This document shows, in pieces, positions 15,365 to 23,759 of a DNA stretch of 33,404 bases (the stretch's first letter is position 1; each line of letters begins with the position of its first letter). The stretch comes from Streptomyces sp. CB01635 (GTDB lineage Bacteria; Actinomycetota; Actinomycetes; Streptomycetales; Streptomycetaceae), in contig NZ_NNBL01000023.1 of the NCBI RefSeq assembly GCF_002803065.1, positions 1-33,404 of the forward strand, given 5' to 3'. The notes beneath the pieces are model-generated. The model saw only the letters and a list, made by a program, of their open reading frames with translations, searched no databases and was not told the origin of the DNA. The translations under genes and the position numbers were made by a program.

Positions 15365-18300
15365 ACGCGAGCCGAGCAGCCAACGGCCCAGAATCCGGCC
15401 CCCGACGACGCCCTGGTCGCAGATTCCCGGGAGCGCGCCGTCCGCGCCCTGCTGCGCGTGCCGCAGCTGAAACGACTGTGGAGCGCCCAGCTCGTGGGCG
15501 GCATCGGTGACGCACTCGGGCTTCTCGTGCTCGTGGTGCTGGCCCTTCAGACAGCAGTCTCCGAGGGCTCGTTCGGGGGCGGGTACCGGGGCGTGGCCTT
15601 CGCCGTCGCCGCCGTGTTCGGCGCGCGCGTCCTGGCGACGCTGCTCTTCGGAGCCGTACTCCTCGGCCCGCTCACCTCGCTCACCTCCGCGGACGGTCCC
15701 CTGGACCGGCGCTGGACCATGGTCGGCGCGGACGGCGTGCGGGCCGCGCTCCTCATCGTCGCGCCCCTGTGGATCGACTGGACACCGGACAACGCGCTGG
15801 CGGTCCTGCTCGTCACCGCCTTCGTCGTCGGCGTCGCCGAGCGCTTCTGGACCGTGTCGCGCGAGAGCGCGGCGCCCGCGCTGCTGCCCGCGCCGCCCCT
15901 CGAAGGCGCGGCCGTACGTCCGCTGCCCGACCACATGGACGCGCTGCGGCGCCTCTCCCTGCGCACCGGATTCGTGGCGCTGCCCGTCGCGGCCGCCGCG
16001 CTCGTCGCCGTCACCCTCGTGGGGAATCTGATCGGGGCCGGGGTCGACTGGTTCGGCCTGCACCAGGCCGCACTCGCCTCCTACGTGGCGGCCGGCCTGT
16101 TCGCCGCCTCGCTGTCCGTCGTCTTCTTCCTCGAACTGCCCGACACGCAGACCCCGCGCGCGCGGTCGCCGCTCGAGGGCATGCGCCGCCCGAAGACCGG
16201 CAGCGGCGTCGACAAGGGACGCACGGGCGCCATCCCGCTCCTCGTCCTCGCCTGCGCCGCCGTCGCCGCCGCGATCTCGGCGGCGGTCGCCGTCTCCGTG
16301 CTGCACGCCAAGGACCTGTCCGGTGGCCCGGTGACCTTCGGGCTGCTCGTGCTCGGGCTCACCGGCGGCACTGTCATCGGCATCCGCTCGGCGCCCTCCG
16401 TGCTGCCGTCGCTGTCGCGCCGCAGGCTCCTCGCGCTCGCGATCGCCCTGACCGGCATCGCCCTGCTCGCCGCAGGCCTGGTCCCGGACGTCACGAGCGT
16501 GCTGCTGATCGTCACCCTCGCCGGCGTCACCGCGGGCATCGCTGCCAACACCGGGCACACGCTCCTCGACCAGGAGTCCGAGGACTACCGGCGAGCCCGC
16601 ACGACCGAGCACCTCCAGGCGGTCGTACGGGTGTCCATCGCGGTCGCCGCCGTCGCGGCGCCCCTGCTCGCGGCCGCGATCGGCCCGCACCGGCTGGTCA
16701 ACGGCAAGTTCGTGTTCGCGCACGGCGGCGCCGCCTTCACGCTGATGCTCGTCGGTGCCCTGCTGCTGCCCGTGGCCGCCCTCGTACTCGCCAAGGCCGA
16801 CGACCGCAGCGGAGTGCCCCTGCGGCACGACCTGCGCGACGCGCTGCTCGGTGGGAACGACCCGGCGCAGGCCCCCGCAACGACCGGATTCTTCATCGCC
16901 CTGGAGGGCGGCGACGGCGCCGGGAAGTCGACCCAGGCCGAGGCGCTCGCCGAGTGGATCCGCGGCAAGGGTCACGAGGTCGTCGTCACGCGCGAGCCCG
17001 GCGCGACCCCGGTCGGCAAGCGGCTGCGCTCGATCCTCCTCGACGTGTCGTCGGCAGGCCTCTCGCACCGCGCCGAGGCCCTCCTGTACGCCGCCGACCG
17101 CGCGGAGCACGTGGACACCGTCGTACGGCCCGCCCTCGAACGCGGCGCCGTCGTCATCTCCGACCGCTACATCGACTCGTCCGTCGCCTACCAGGGCGCC
17201 GGCCGCGACCTGTCGCCGACCGAGGTCGCCCGCATCAACCGCTGGGCGACCGGCGGACTCGTACCGCATCTGACCGTCCTGCTCGACGTCGACCCGCAGG
17301 CGGCCCGCGAGCGGTTCACAGAGGCGCCCGACCGGCTCGAATCGGAGCCGGCCGAGTTCCACGCGCGCGTGCGCTCAGGTTTCCTCACGCTCGCCGCCGC
17401 CGACCCCGGCCGCTACCTCGTCGTCGACGCGGCCCAGGAGCCGGAAGCCGTCACGACCGTGGTCCGGCACCGGCTCGACATGGTGCTGCCGCTCTCCGAG
17501 GCCGAGGTGAAGGCCCAGGAAGAGGCCCGTAAGGCCGCCGTGGAGGAGGCCCGCAGGAAGGCCGAGGCCGAGGCCGCCCGCAAGGCCGAGGAGGAGCGCG
17601 TCGAGCGCGAGCGGCTGGAACAGCTCGCCAAGCTGCGCGCCGAGGAGGAGGAGCGCAAGCAGCGCGAGCTGGAGGAGGCGCAGCGGCGCGAGGCCGAGCG
17701 CCAGGCCGAAGAGGCCCGGCAGCGCGCCGAGGAGTCGCGGCGCCGTGCCGAGGAGGAGCGCGCCAGGCTCCTCGCCGAGGAACAGACCCGGGCCGCCGAG
17801 GAGGAGCGCCGCCGCCGTCAGGCGGAGGAAGAGGCGCGCCTGCGCGCGGAGGCCGAGGAACGGCGCCTGGAGAAGCAGCGCAAGGCGGAGGAGGCGCTGC
17901 TGCGGGCGGAGGAGGCACGGCGGCTCGCGGCGGCATCTGCGGCGGCGGCTTCCGCGGCGGCCGAGTCCGCCTCCGCCTCGTCTGCCTCTGCCGCTGGGGC
18001 GGGGGCTGGGTCCGCGAGTGCTGCCGGGCATCCGGTGGCCGACAACGAGACCACCATTCCCACGCCTGTGATGAAGCCCACGGGTGGGGCGGCCGATGAG
18101 ACGGCCGTGCTGCCGCCGGTCGGGGATGCCGGTACGGGTCCCGGGACTGGTGGGGCTGGTTCTGACGCCGGTCCTGCCGCTGCCGCCAGGGCTGGGCGTG
18201 GGGCTTGGCACGGTGGGGACAACGACGAGACGACTCAGCTGCCGGTGCCGCCGCGTCCCGCGCAGCACCAGGGCGGGGCCGCCGACGAGACGGCGGTGCT

Positions 18301-18616
18301 GCCGCCGGTGCGTGATGACTCCGTGGGTAGCGGTGCCGGCGGTGGGCCGGCGGATCGGGTTCCGCCGGGGTACTTCCGTGATGAGCGCCAGGCGTCGGCT
18401 CCGTCAGCGGGTGCCGGTGCTGGGTCGAACGACCGTACGCGCGAACTGCCCCAGGTCGACGAGGAGGGCCGACCGCGACAGCGGCCGAGGCCCGACTGGG
18501 CGGAGGAGACCCCGCTCGATGACCTGCCGTCGCTGGCGGACGAGTTGCTCGGCGGGCACGACGACGCAGGTGAGGGCGACGAGGGAGCGGGCGGCAGGCG
18601 CCGGGGCCGGCGCTGA
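15362..18616 (+). CDS. tmk: MFS-like membrane domain fused to dTMP kinase and acidic coiled-coil tail
   Basis: This 1084-residue protein has four parts. Residues 1-500 are a polytopic membrane domain with about 10-12 helices resembling an MFS transporter. Residues about 508-710 are a thymidylate kinase: P-loop 'EGGDGAGKST', 'REPGATPVGKRLRSILLD', and 'SDRYIDSSVAYQGAGRDL' with the conserved Asp-Arg-Tyr. It should make dTDP from dTMP and ATP. Residues about 715-860 are a highly charged Glu/Ala/Arg coiled coil. The last 220 residues look disordered and carry repeated acidic Thr motifs (DETAVLPP twice, DETTQLP, DNETTIP, NDRTRELP, AEETPLDDLP). No other kinase copy is seen in the window. Fusion of these domains is common in Streptomyces; the transporter's cargo and the tail's role are unknown. 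Confidence 0.92.
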   Translation: MTRAEQPTAQNPAPDDALVADSRERAVRALLRVPQLKRLWSAQLVGGIGDALGLLVLVVLALQTAVSEGSFGGGYRGVAFAVAAVFGARVLATLLFGAVLLGPLTSLTSADGPLDRRWTMVGADGVRAALLIVAPLWIDWTPDNALAVLLVTAFVVGVAERFWTVSRESAAPALLPAPPLEGAAVRPLPDHMDALRRLSLRTGFVALPVAAAALVAVTLVGNLIGAGVDWFGLHQAALASYVAAGLFAASLSVVFFLELPDTQTPRARSPLEGMRRPKTGSGVDKGRTGAIPLLVLACAAVAAAISAAVAVSVLHAKDLSGGPVTFGLLVLGLTGGTVIGIRSAPSVLPSLSRRRLLALAIALTGIALLAAGLVPDVTSVLLIVTLAGVTAGIAANTGHTLLDQESEDYRRARTTEHLQAVVRVSIAVAAVAAPLLAAAIGPHRLVNGKFVFAHGGAAFTLMLVGALLLPVAALVLAKADDRSGVPLRHDLRDALLGGNDPAQAPATTGFFIALEGGDGAGKSTQAEALAEWIRGKGHEVVVTREPGATPVGKRLRSILLDVSSAGLSHRAEALLYAADRAEHVDTVVRPALERGAVVISDRYIDSSVAYQGAGRDLSPTEVARINRWATGGLVPHLTVLLDVDPQAARERFTEAPDRLESEPAEFHARVRSGFLTLAAADPGRYLVVDAAQEPEAVTTVVRHRLDMVLPLSEAEVKAQEEARKAAVEEARRKAEAEAARKAEEERVERERLEQLAKLRAEEEERKQRELEEAQRREAERQAEEARQRAEESRRRAEEERARLLAEEQTRAAEEERRRRQAEEEARLRAEAEERRLEKQRKAEEALLRAEEARRLAAASAAAASAAAESASASSASAAGAGAGSASAAGHPVADNETTIPTPVMKPTGGAADETAVLPPVGDAGTGPGTGGAGSDAGPAAAARAGRGAWHGGDNDETTQLPVPPRPAQHQGGAADETAVLPPVRDDSVGSGAGGGPADRVPPGYFRDERQASAPSAGAGAGSNDRTRELPQVDEEGRPRQRPRPDWAEETPLDDLPSLADELLGGHDDAGEGDEGAGGRRRGRR

Positions 18617-18637
18617 GCCGACCGCGCGGAAGCTGTT

Positions 18638-18689
18638 GCCGTCCGGCGGCCGAGGGCCGGATCGACCAGTGGCTCGGTCGCCGGACGGC
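18638..18689 (+). terminator. Terminator after the MFS/tmk fusion gene
   Basis: GCCGTCCGGCGGCCGAG at 18638-18654 pairs with 18673-18689 over 17 positions with one G-T wobble and an 18-base loop, 22 bases after the fusion gene's stop. Confidence 0.75.
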
Positions 18690-18761
18690 GTTGTCAGTGG
18701 CGTCCCGCACAATGAATCCGGTAGAGCGAAGTGCCGGAGTTCGACGGTGAGGCGGTAGTCC

Positions 18762-19967
18762 ATGCCCGTATGGGACGACCTGGTGGGTCAGGAGCGCGTG
18801 GCCGCGCAGCTCGACGCCGCCGCGCGGGACGCCGACGCGCTCGTCACGGCCAACGCGACGAACGCTCCGCCGCCCGAGGCCTCCAGGATGACGCACGCCT
18901 GGCTCTTCACCGGTCCGCCCGGAGCGGGGCGGGCGACCGCGGCGCGCGCGTTCGCCGCCGCGCTCCAGTGCGTCAGCCCGGACCGAGCGCTGGGCGGAGC
19001 CCCAGGCTGCGGATTCTGCGACGGCTGTCACACCAGCCTCGTGGGCACGCATGCCGATGTGGAGATCGTCCGTACAGACCTGCTCTCCATCGGTGTGAAG
19101 GAGACCCGCGAGCTTGTCCGCAGAGCACACCTCTCGCCTGCGGTGGGCCGGTGGCAGGTCATCGTCCTGGAGGACGCGGACCGCCTCACGGAGGGCGCGG
19201 GGAACGTACTTCTGAAGGCCGTCGAGGAGCCCGCCCCGCGGACTGTCTGGCTGCTTTGCGCGCCCTCCCTGGAAGACGTGCTGCCCACGATCCGCTCCCG
19301 CTGCCGCCACCTGACGCTGCGTACGCCCGCGGTCGAGGCGGTGGCCGACATGCTCGTACGACGCGACGGCATCGAGCCGGCCGTCGCCGCCGAGGCGGCC
19401 CGCGCCACGCAGGGCCACATCGACCGCGCGCGGCGCCTCGCCACGGACCCGCGCGCGCGGGCGCGCAGAGCGGCGGTGCTGAAGCTGCCCCTGCGTGTCG
19501 ACGACATCGGCGGGTGTCTGAAGGCCGCCCAGGAGCTGATCGACACCGCGGCGGAGGACACCAAGCAGCTCGCCGAGGAGGTCGACACCAAGGAGACCGA
19601 GGAGCTGAAGGCGGCGCTCGGCGGGCAGAGCGGCGGCCGGATGCCGCGCGGCACGGCCGGTGCCATGAAGGAGCTGGAGGACCGCCAGAAGCGCCGTAGA
19701 ACGCGTACGCAGCGCGACAGCCTCGACCTGGCCCTCACTGACCTCACGGGCTTCTACCGCGATGTTCTTGCCCTGCAGCTCGGCTCCCGCGTGGCCCTCG
19801 CGAACACTGAGGCGCAGGACACCCTGGAGCGCCTCGCCCGCGCGGCCTCGCCCGAGGCCACGCTCCGCCGCATCGAGGCGATCGCCGCATGCCGTGACGC
19901 GCTCGACCGCAACGTGGCGCCGCTGCTCGCGGTGGAGGCGATGACGATGGCGCTGCGGGCGGGCTGA
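18762..19967 (+). CDS. holB: DNA polymerase III delta' subunit
   Basis: This 401-residue protein is a clamp-loader AAA+ subunit. It begins 'VWDDLVGQE', then 'THAWLFTGPPGAGRATAARAFA'. The Walker A region reads Gly-Pro-Pro-Gly-Ala-Gly-Arg-Ala, with Arg instead of Lys, as expected for a delta' that does not hydrolyse ATP. A zinc-binding Cys cluster follows ('GCGFCDGCH'), then 'VIVLEDADRLTEGAGNVLLKAVEEP' and the arginine-finger-like 'IRSRCRHL'. The C-terminal domain (about 215-401) is a helical collar with a charged, low-complexity stretch at about 265-315. The ATG at 18762 has only a weak upstream GAGG. It is separated from the kinase gene by a terminator, so it probably has its own promoter. 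Confidence 0.93.
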   Translation: MPVWDDLVGQERVAAQLDAAARDADALVTANATNAPPPEASRMTHAWLFTGPPGAGRATAARAFAAALQCVSPDRALGGAPGCGFCDGCHTSLVGTHADVEIVRTDLLSIGVKETRELVRRAHLSPAVGRWQVIVLEDADRLTEGAGNVLLKAVEEPAPRTVWLLCAPSLEDVLPTIRSRCRHLTLRTPAVEAVADMLVRRDGIEPAVAAEAARATQGHIDRARRLATDPRARARRAAVLKLPLRVDDIGGCLKAAQELIDTAAEDTKQLAEEVDTKETEELKAALGGQSGGRMPRGTAGAMKELEDRQKRRRTRTQRDSLDLALTDLTGFYRDVLALQLGSRVALANTEAQDTLERLARAASPEATLRRIEAIAACRDALDRNVAPLLAVEAMTMALRAG

Positions 19968-19978
19968 CACACCTTCTA

Positions 19979-19991
19979 TTAATTCGATTAA
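19979..19991. promoter_or_regulatory. A/T-rich palindrome upstream of the peptidase gene
   Basis: TTAAT (19979-19983), TCG, ATTAA (19987-19991) form a perfect 5+3+5 inverted repeat in an otherwise G+C-rich region, 52 bases before the TAGGCT hexamer of the next gene. It could be an operator or an upstream promoter element. Confidence 0.35.
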
Positions 19992-20042
19992 CTCGTACGG
20001 GGCGCGGCGGCCACACTCCGCGACTGGCCGAACGCGGACGGT

Positions 20043-20057
20043 TAGGCTCGGCTGATG
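20043..20057 (+). promoter_or_regulatory. Candidate leaderless promoter of the peptidase gene
   Basis: TAGGCT at 20043-20048 is followed by six bases and then the ATG at 20055, the same hexamer and spacing as at 15350-15364. No Shine-Dalgarno sequence and no obvious -35 are seen. Confidence 0.5.
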
Positions 20058-21629
20058 TACTTCAGGCGTCACCATTCCCCTGTCCGAGGCCTCCGGGCCT
20101 GTGGAACCCTGCTCGCCGCCGCCGGACTCCTCATGTCCGCCTGCTCACCAGGGAGTTCGGGAAGCACACGGACGGCGGACGTCTCGCTGGCCGCGCTGCC
20201 CAGGGCGACCCCCGCCAATCTGTCGGCCTACTACGCGCAGTCGCTGACCTGGCGGGAGTGCGGCGTCCCCGGCTTCGAATGCACCACGATGAAGGCGCCG
20301 CTGGACTACGAGAAGCCGGAGGCCGGTGACGTCAAGCTGGCGGTGGCCCGCAAGAAGGCCACCGGCCCGGGCAAGCGCCTCGGCTCGCTCCTGGTCAACC
20401 CCGGCGGGCCCGGCGGCTCGGCGATCGGCTACCTCCAGTCGTACGCCGCCCTCGGCTACCCGGCGGCGGTCCGCGCCCGCTACGACATGGTCGCGGTCGA
20501 CCCGCGTGGCGTCGCCCGCAGCGAACCGGTCAAGTGCCTCGACGGCAAGCAGATGGACGCCTACACGCAGACCGACGTCACGCCCGACGACCAGGCGGAG
20601 AAGAACGAACTGTCGGCGGCCTTCACGAAGTACGCGGCCGGCTGCGAGACGAAGTCCGGCAAGGTGCTGCCGCACGTCTCCACGGTCGAGGCGGCCCGCG
20701 ACATGGACATCCTGCGCGCGGCGCTCGGCGACGCCAAGCTGAATTATGTCGGGGCCTCGTACGGCACATTCCTCGGGGCGACCTACGCGGGGCTCTATCC
20801 GGAGCGGGTCGGCCGTCTCGTCCTGGACGGCGCGATGGACCCGTCCCTGTCGGCGCAGGACATGAACCGCGACCAGACGGCCGGCTTCGAGACGGCGTTC
20901 CAGTCGTTCGCGAAGGACTGCGTACGGCGCTCCGACTGCCCCCTGGGTACCGGGAGTGTCGCCGACGCGGGCAAGCGCCTCAAGGCCTTCTTCGTCGACC
21001 TTGACCGCACCCCCATCCCCACCGGCGACCCCTCGGGCCGCAAGCTCGGCGAGGCCCTCGCCACGACCGGCGTGATCGCGGCGATGTACGACGAGGGGCA
21101 ATGGGCGCAGCTGCGCTCCGCACTCAGCTCGGCGATCAAGGACAAGGACGGGGCGGGCCTGCTCGCCCTCTCCGACAGCTACTACGAGCGCGACAGCGAC
21201 GGCACGTACGCGAACCTGATGGCGGCCAACGCGGCCGTGAACTGCCTCGACCTGCCGCCGTCCTTCAAGAGCCCCGATGACCTGAAGTCCGCCCTGCCGT
21301 CCTTCGAGAAGGCGTCCCCGGTCTTCGGCGACGGCCTCGCATGGGCGGCACTGAACTGCACGTACTGGCCGGTGAAGGCGACCGGAGAGGCTCACCGCAT
21401 CGAGGCGAAGGGCGCCGCCCCTATCGTCGTCGTCGGCACGACCCGCGACCCGGCCACCCCGTACCGCTGGGCACAGGCCCTCGCCGGCCAGCTCGACTCC
21501 GGCACGCTCCTCACCTACGAGGGCGACGGCCACACGGCGTACGGCCGCGGCAGCGACTGCATCGACTCCGCGATCAACGCGTACCTCGTGGACGGCACCC
21601 CGCCCAAGGACGGAAAGCGCTGCACATAA
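20055..21629 (+). CDS. Secreted tripeptidyl aminopeptidase-like alpha/beta hydrolase lipoprotein
   Basis: This 524-residue protein has an N-terminal lipoprotein signal: basic start, hydrophobic core and lipobox Leu-Met-Ser-Ala-Cys, with Cys30 as the acylation site. The mature part is an alpha/beta hydrolase of the Streptomyces tripeptidyl aminopeptidase family (SlpD/Tap-like): 'LLVNPGGPGGSA' oxyanion region, 'YDMVAVDPRGVARS', the nucleophile elbow 'GASYGT' (Ser235), then Asp465 in 'TTRDPATP' and His493 in 'GDGHTAYG', giving a plausible Ser-Asp-His triad. It ends with the family's 'DGTPPKDGKRCT' C-terminus. It should cleave short peptides from the N-terminus outside the cell. The ATG at 20055 fits both the leaderless hexamer and the signal peptide. 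Confidence 0.92.
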   Translation: MYFRRHHSPVRGLRACGTLLAAAGLLMSACSPGSSGSTRTADVSLAALPRATPANLSAYYAQSLTWRECGVPGFECTTMKAPLDYEKPEAGDVKLAVARKKATGPGKRLGSLLVNPGGPGGSAIGYLQSYAALGYPAAVRARYDMVAVDPRGVARSEPVKCLDGKQMDAYTQTDVTPDDQAEKNELSAAFTKYAAGCETKSGKVLPHVSTVEAARDMDILRAALGDAKLNYVGASYGTFLGATYAGLYPERVGRLVLDGAMDPSLSAQDMNRDQTAGFETAFQSFAKDCVRRSDCPLGTGSVADAGKRLKAFFVDLDRTPIPTGDPSGRKLGEALATTGVIAAMYDEGQWAQLRSALSSAIKDKDGAGLLALSDSYYERDSDGTYANLMAANAAVNCLDLPPSFKSPDDLKSALPSFEKASPVFGDGLAWAALNCTYWPVKATGEAHRIEAKGAAPIVVVGTTRDPATPYRWAQALAGQLDSGTLLTYEGDGHTAYGRGSDCIDSAINAYLVDGTPPKDGKRCT

Positions 21630-21652
21630 GGGGTGCGAGGGCGCTTTCTGAC

Positions 21653-21676
21653 GCCCCGGGACACCCGTCCCGGGGC
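21653..21676 (+). terminator. Peptidase gene terminator
   Basis: GCCCCGGGAC (21653-21662) pairs exactly with 21667-21676 around a four-base loop, 23 bases after the stop codon. Confidence 0.75.
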
Positions 21677-21714
21677 CTCCGCAGGGGGTGTGCAGAGCAC
21701 CCCCGAAAACTGTG

Positions 21715-21720
21715 TAGACT
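21715..21720 (+). promoter_or_regulatory. -10 element of the tRNA-Thr gene
   Basis: TAGACT at 21715-21720 is a good -10, 38 bases before the mature tRNA 5' end, leaving a short leader for RNase P. No convincing -35 is seen. Confidence 0.4.
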
Positions 21721-21758
21721 TGGCGACGTTGCTGACCGCACCATGGTGCAGACGGCGC

Positions 21759-21832
21759 GCCGCCTTAGCTCAGATGGCCAGAGCAACGCACTCGTAATGC
21801 GTAGGTCTCGGGTTCGAATCCCGAAGGCGGCT
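21759..21832 (+). tRNA. tRNA-Thr (CGT anticodon)
   Basis: The 74-base cloverleaf is complete: acceptor arm GCCGCCT (21759-21765) with AGGCGGC (21825-21831) and discriminator T; D-arm box TAGCTCAGATGG; anticodon stem ACGCA/TGCGT enclosing CTCGTAA, so the anticodon is CGT and reads ACG threonine codons; T-arm with GGTTCGAATC. CCA is not encoded. A T-rich terminator follows directly. Confidence 0.95.
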
Positions 21833-21839
21833 CTGTGGA

Positions 21840-21872
21840 AGCCCCAGAACTCACTCGCCGTGATCTGGGGCT
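21840..21872 (+). terminator. tRNA-Thr terminator
   Basis: AGCCCCAGA (21840-21848) pairs with TCTGGGGCT (21864-21872), with an inner TCAC/GTGA pairing (21851-21854 with 21860-21863), and is followed by TTTGCTTG. A textbook intrinsic terminator, unusual in this window for its T-run. Confidence 0.85.
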
Positions 21873-21953
21873 TTTGCTTGTTCTGGGGGACGTGCTCGGG
21901 TTCTTGTCCTGCTGATGGCGAATCCGGTGCCGGCCGGTGCGTCTTGTCCGGGG

Positions 21954-23573
21954 TCAGCGGCCGGCGAACAGGGTCCACATCAGCTCGGGCGGCAGTGACG
22001 GATTGGTGGCTGCGGCCGCCGCGACGTGTGGGTCGTCGTCTACAAGGAGTTCGGCGATGACCGCGGGAGGCAGAGCCCGGTGGGCAGCGGCCAGAGGTCT
22101 CGCCCGGACGTCCGACAGGCAGGCCAACAGCGCCGGGGCGGTGGCGTTGCGGTGGCGGGCTATCTCGCGGAGCAGCTTCTGCGCGGGTGAGCGGTGCTCG
22201 ACCTGGTGTGCCAGATAGGCCAGGAGCGATGGTGTCGCGCTGGGGTTGGTCGCCACCCTGGCGATGACGCGGGCCCCGTGCCGGTCCACCATGGCGCGCA
22301 GCTGCGCTTCGGAGAGGCCCGGATGAGGGGCGACGGCCTTGAGGACTTTCGCGTCGGGATCAGCGGCCAGGGCATCCCGGATCCCGTTCGGCAGATCGCG
22401 TCGCGCGGCGAGCAGCATGCGTACGGCCGGATACGGCGACGCGGCCAGCTCCTCGACCTCCGCGAGCGAGGCGGCGGCGATACGGGGCAGCAGTACGGAT
22501 CCCGTCTTCGTGGTGCCTGCCAGGGAGATGAGGATGTCCAGCGGCACGGCCGCGTTGTGCGCGAGTCTGCGTTGAACGTCGTGGCCGGGGTCGGTGGCCA
22601 GTTCACGCATCAGCGGTTCGCCGATCGATGGATTCGCGGCGAGGTCGGCCCGGATGCCGGGGACGGGGTCTTGGGCGAGCCGGGCGTACGTTTCCGGGGG
22701 CAGCCCGGGGCGGGAGGCGAGAGCCCAGCGGAGCACGGCTGATGAGTGGTTCGCGAAGGCCGCGGCGGCTTCGGCGGGCGTGGCCGGGTTCTGCAGGGCA
22801 AGACACTGCATCGCGTGCACGGTGGATGCGTGGGTGACGCCGTCGCACGAGGCGTCTGGCGGCAGCGTGCAGTCGGGGATCGGGCACTGCGGATCGTGCA
22901 CGAAGGGCGTCGTTTTGCTCTCGCAGACGACGCACGCCTGCGCGGGAGGGAGCACGCCTTCCGTGATGAGTGCGGACAGTACGGCGGGGGGTGTCCGTTC
23001 GTTCGCAGCGACCGCGCGGCGCACCTCGGCGTGCGGATGCCGTGCAAGTCGGATGGCCATGGCGGGCGTTGTCCATGACGCCAGTTCAGCGACGACGCGT
23101 ATGTCGGGGTCGCTGGCGAGCGCTTCCGTCACGTCCGACGGCAGATCGGGGCATGCCGCCAGCTTTTCCCGGTGCATGACGACGGGATCGGTTGCGAAGG
23201 CCCGGACCCATGTCTCGCGACCGGCACCTTCGTCCAGCAGAGCGAGCGCGGCGAGCGGCCGGGCCGCAGGGTCGATGTCGTCAGCGGTGAGAAGGCCCGC
23301 GTATGCCAGCCGCACCGCGGCGTACTCGTCGAGGGAGGCCAGGGCGGCGGCCTGCGCGTGGGTGAGGTCGGGGCGGTCGGCAAGCTCATTGACGAGGTCG
23401 CTGAGCGAGTCGCCGGCGAGCGCGCCGGCGGGGCCGCTGACGTGGGCCCTGGGGGTGCCGCCGGCGGGGGTGTTGCGTGCGGCAGTGGTCAGCTGGTCGG
23501 TCAACTGATCGATGAGGTCTTTGGGCAGAGCGGTATTGGCGGCGAGCCCGCACAGGACGAGGTCGGGGGTCAC
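21954..23573 (-). CDS. Leucine-rich-variant/HEAT-like repeat protein with central Cys cluster
   Basis: This 539-residue protein is built of helical repeats of about 22-26 residues with the pattern 'LA..P.. VR.A.A.N...P...L..LA.D', as in leucine-rich repeat variant (LRV) proteins. Repeats are visible from about 140 to 205 and from 255 to the C-terminus. Between them, at about 213-245, is a cysteine-rich insert: Cys-Val-Val-Cys, then three more Cys (one before Pro-Ile-Pro-Asp-Cys), suited to binding zinc or an Fe-S cluster. No signal peptide or membrane segment is seen, so it should be cytoplasmic. The start is GTG 23573, with AGGGAAG upstream on this strand. It lies just after the tRNA gene and is divergent from the AhpD-like gene. 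Function unknown; a protein-binding scaffold is likely. Confidence 0.75.
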   Translation of the reverse strand: MTPDLVLCGLAANTALPKDLIDQLTDQLTTAARNTPAGGTPRAHVSGPAGALAGDSLSDLVNELADRPDLTHAQAAALASLDEYAAVRLAYAGLLTADDIDPAARPLAALALLDEGAGRETWVRAFATDPVVMHREKLAACPDLPSDVTEALASDPDIRVVAELASWTTPAMAIRLARHPHAEVRRAVAANERTPPAVLSALITEGVLPPAQACVVCESKTTPFVHDPQCPIPDCTLPPDASCDGVTHASTVHAMQCLALQNPATPAEAAAAFANHSSAVLRWALASRPGLPPETYARLAQDPVPGIRADLAANPSIGEPLMRELATDPGHDVQRRLAHNAAVPLDILISLAGTTKTGSVLLPRIAAASLAEVEELAASPYPAVRMLLAARRDLPNGIRDALAADPDAKVLKAVAPHPGLSEAQLRAMVDRHGARVIARVATNPSATPSLLAYLAHQVEHRSPAQKLLREIARHRNATAPALLACLSDVRARPLAAAHRALPPAVIAELLVDDDPHVAAAAATNPSLPPELMWTLFAGR

Positions 23574-23631
23574 AGGGGCATCTTCCCTGGCCGTTGCGGT
23601 GTGTCGCTCACGTGGGGCGGGCTGTGGAGAT

Positions 23632-23656
23632 GAGGCCCACGGCGTTGGTGGGCCTC
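23632..23656. promoter_or_regulatory. Inverted repeat between divergent genes
   Basis: GAGGCCCAC (23632-23640) is exactly complementary to 23648-23656 with a seven-base spacer. It sits between the divergent starts at 23573 and 23760, where a terminator is not expected, so an operator or 5'-leader hairpin is more likely. A separate 12-bp palindrome, CGAAGATCTTCG, lies at 23671-23682. Confidence 0.4.
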
Positions 23657-23759
23657 GTTGCTTGGCATGGCGAAGATCTTCGTTCAGGTCGTCACACTCC
23701 TGCGTCGGGGTCCGTCAGTTCATTGAAGGCAGAGAGACAGAGCTGACGGAGGACAAGAC

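Noticed and set aside
12270..20075. Large open frames antisense to topA, the tmk fusion and holB
   Set aside because: Low-complexity products with no domains, fully overlapping genes with clear motifs.
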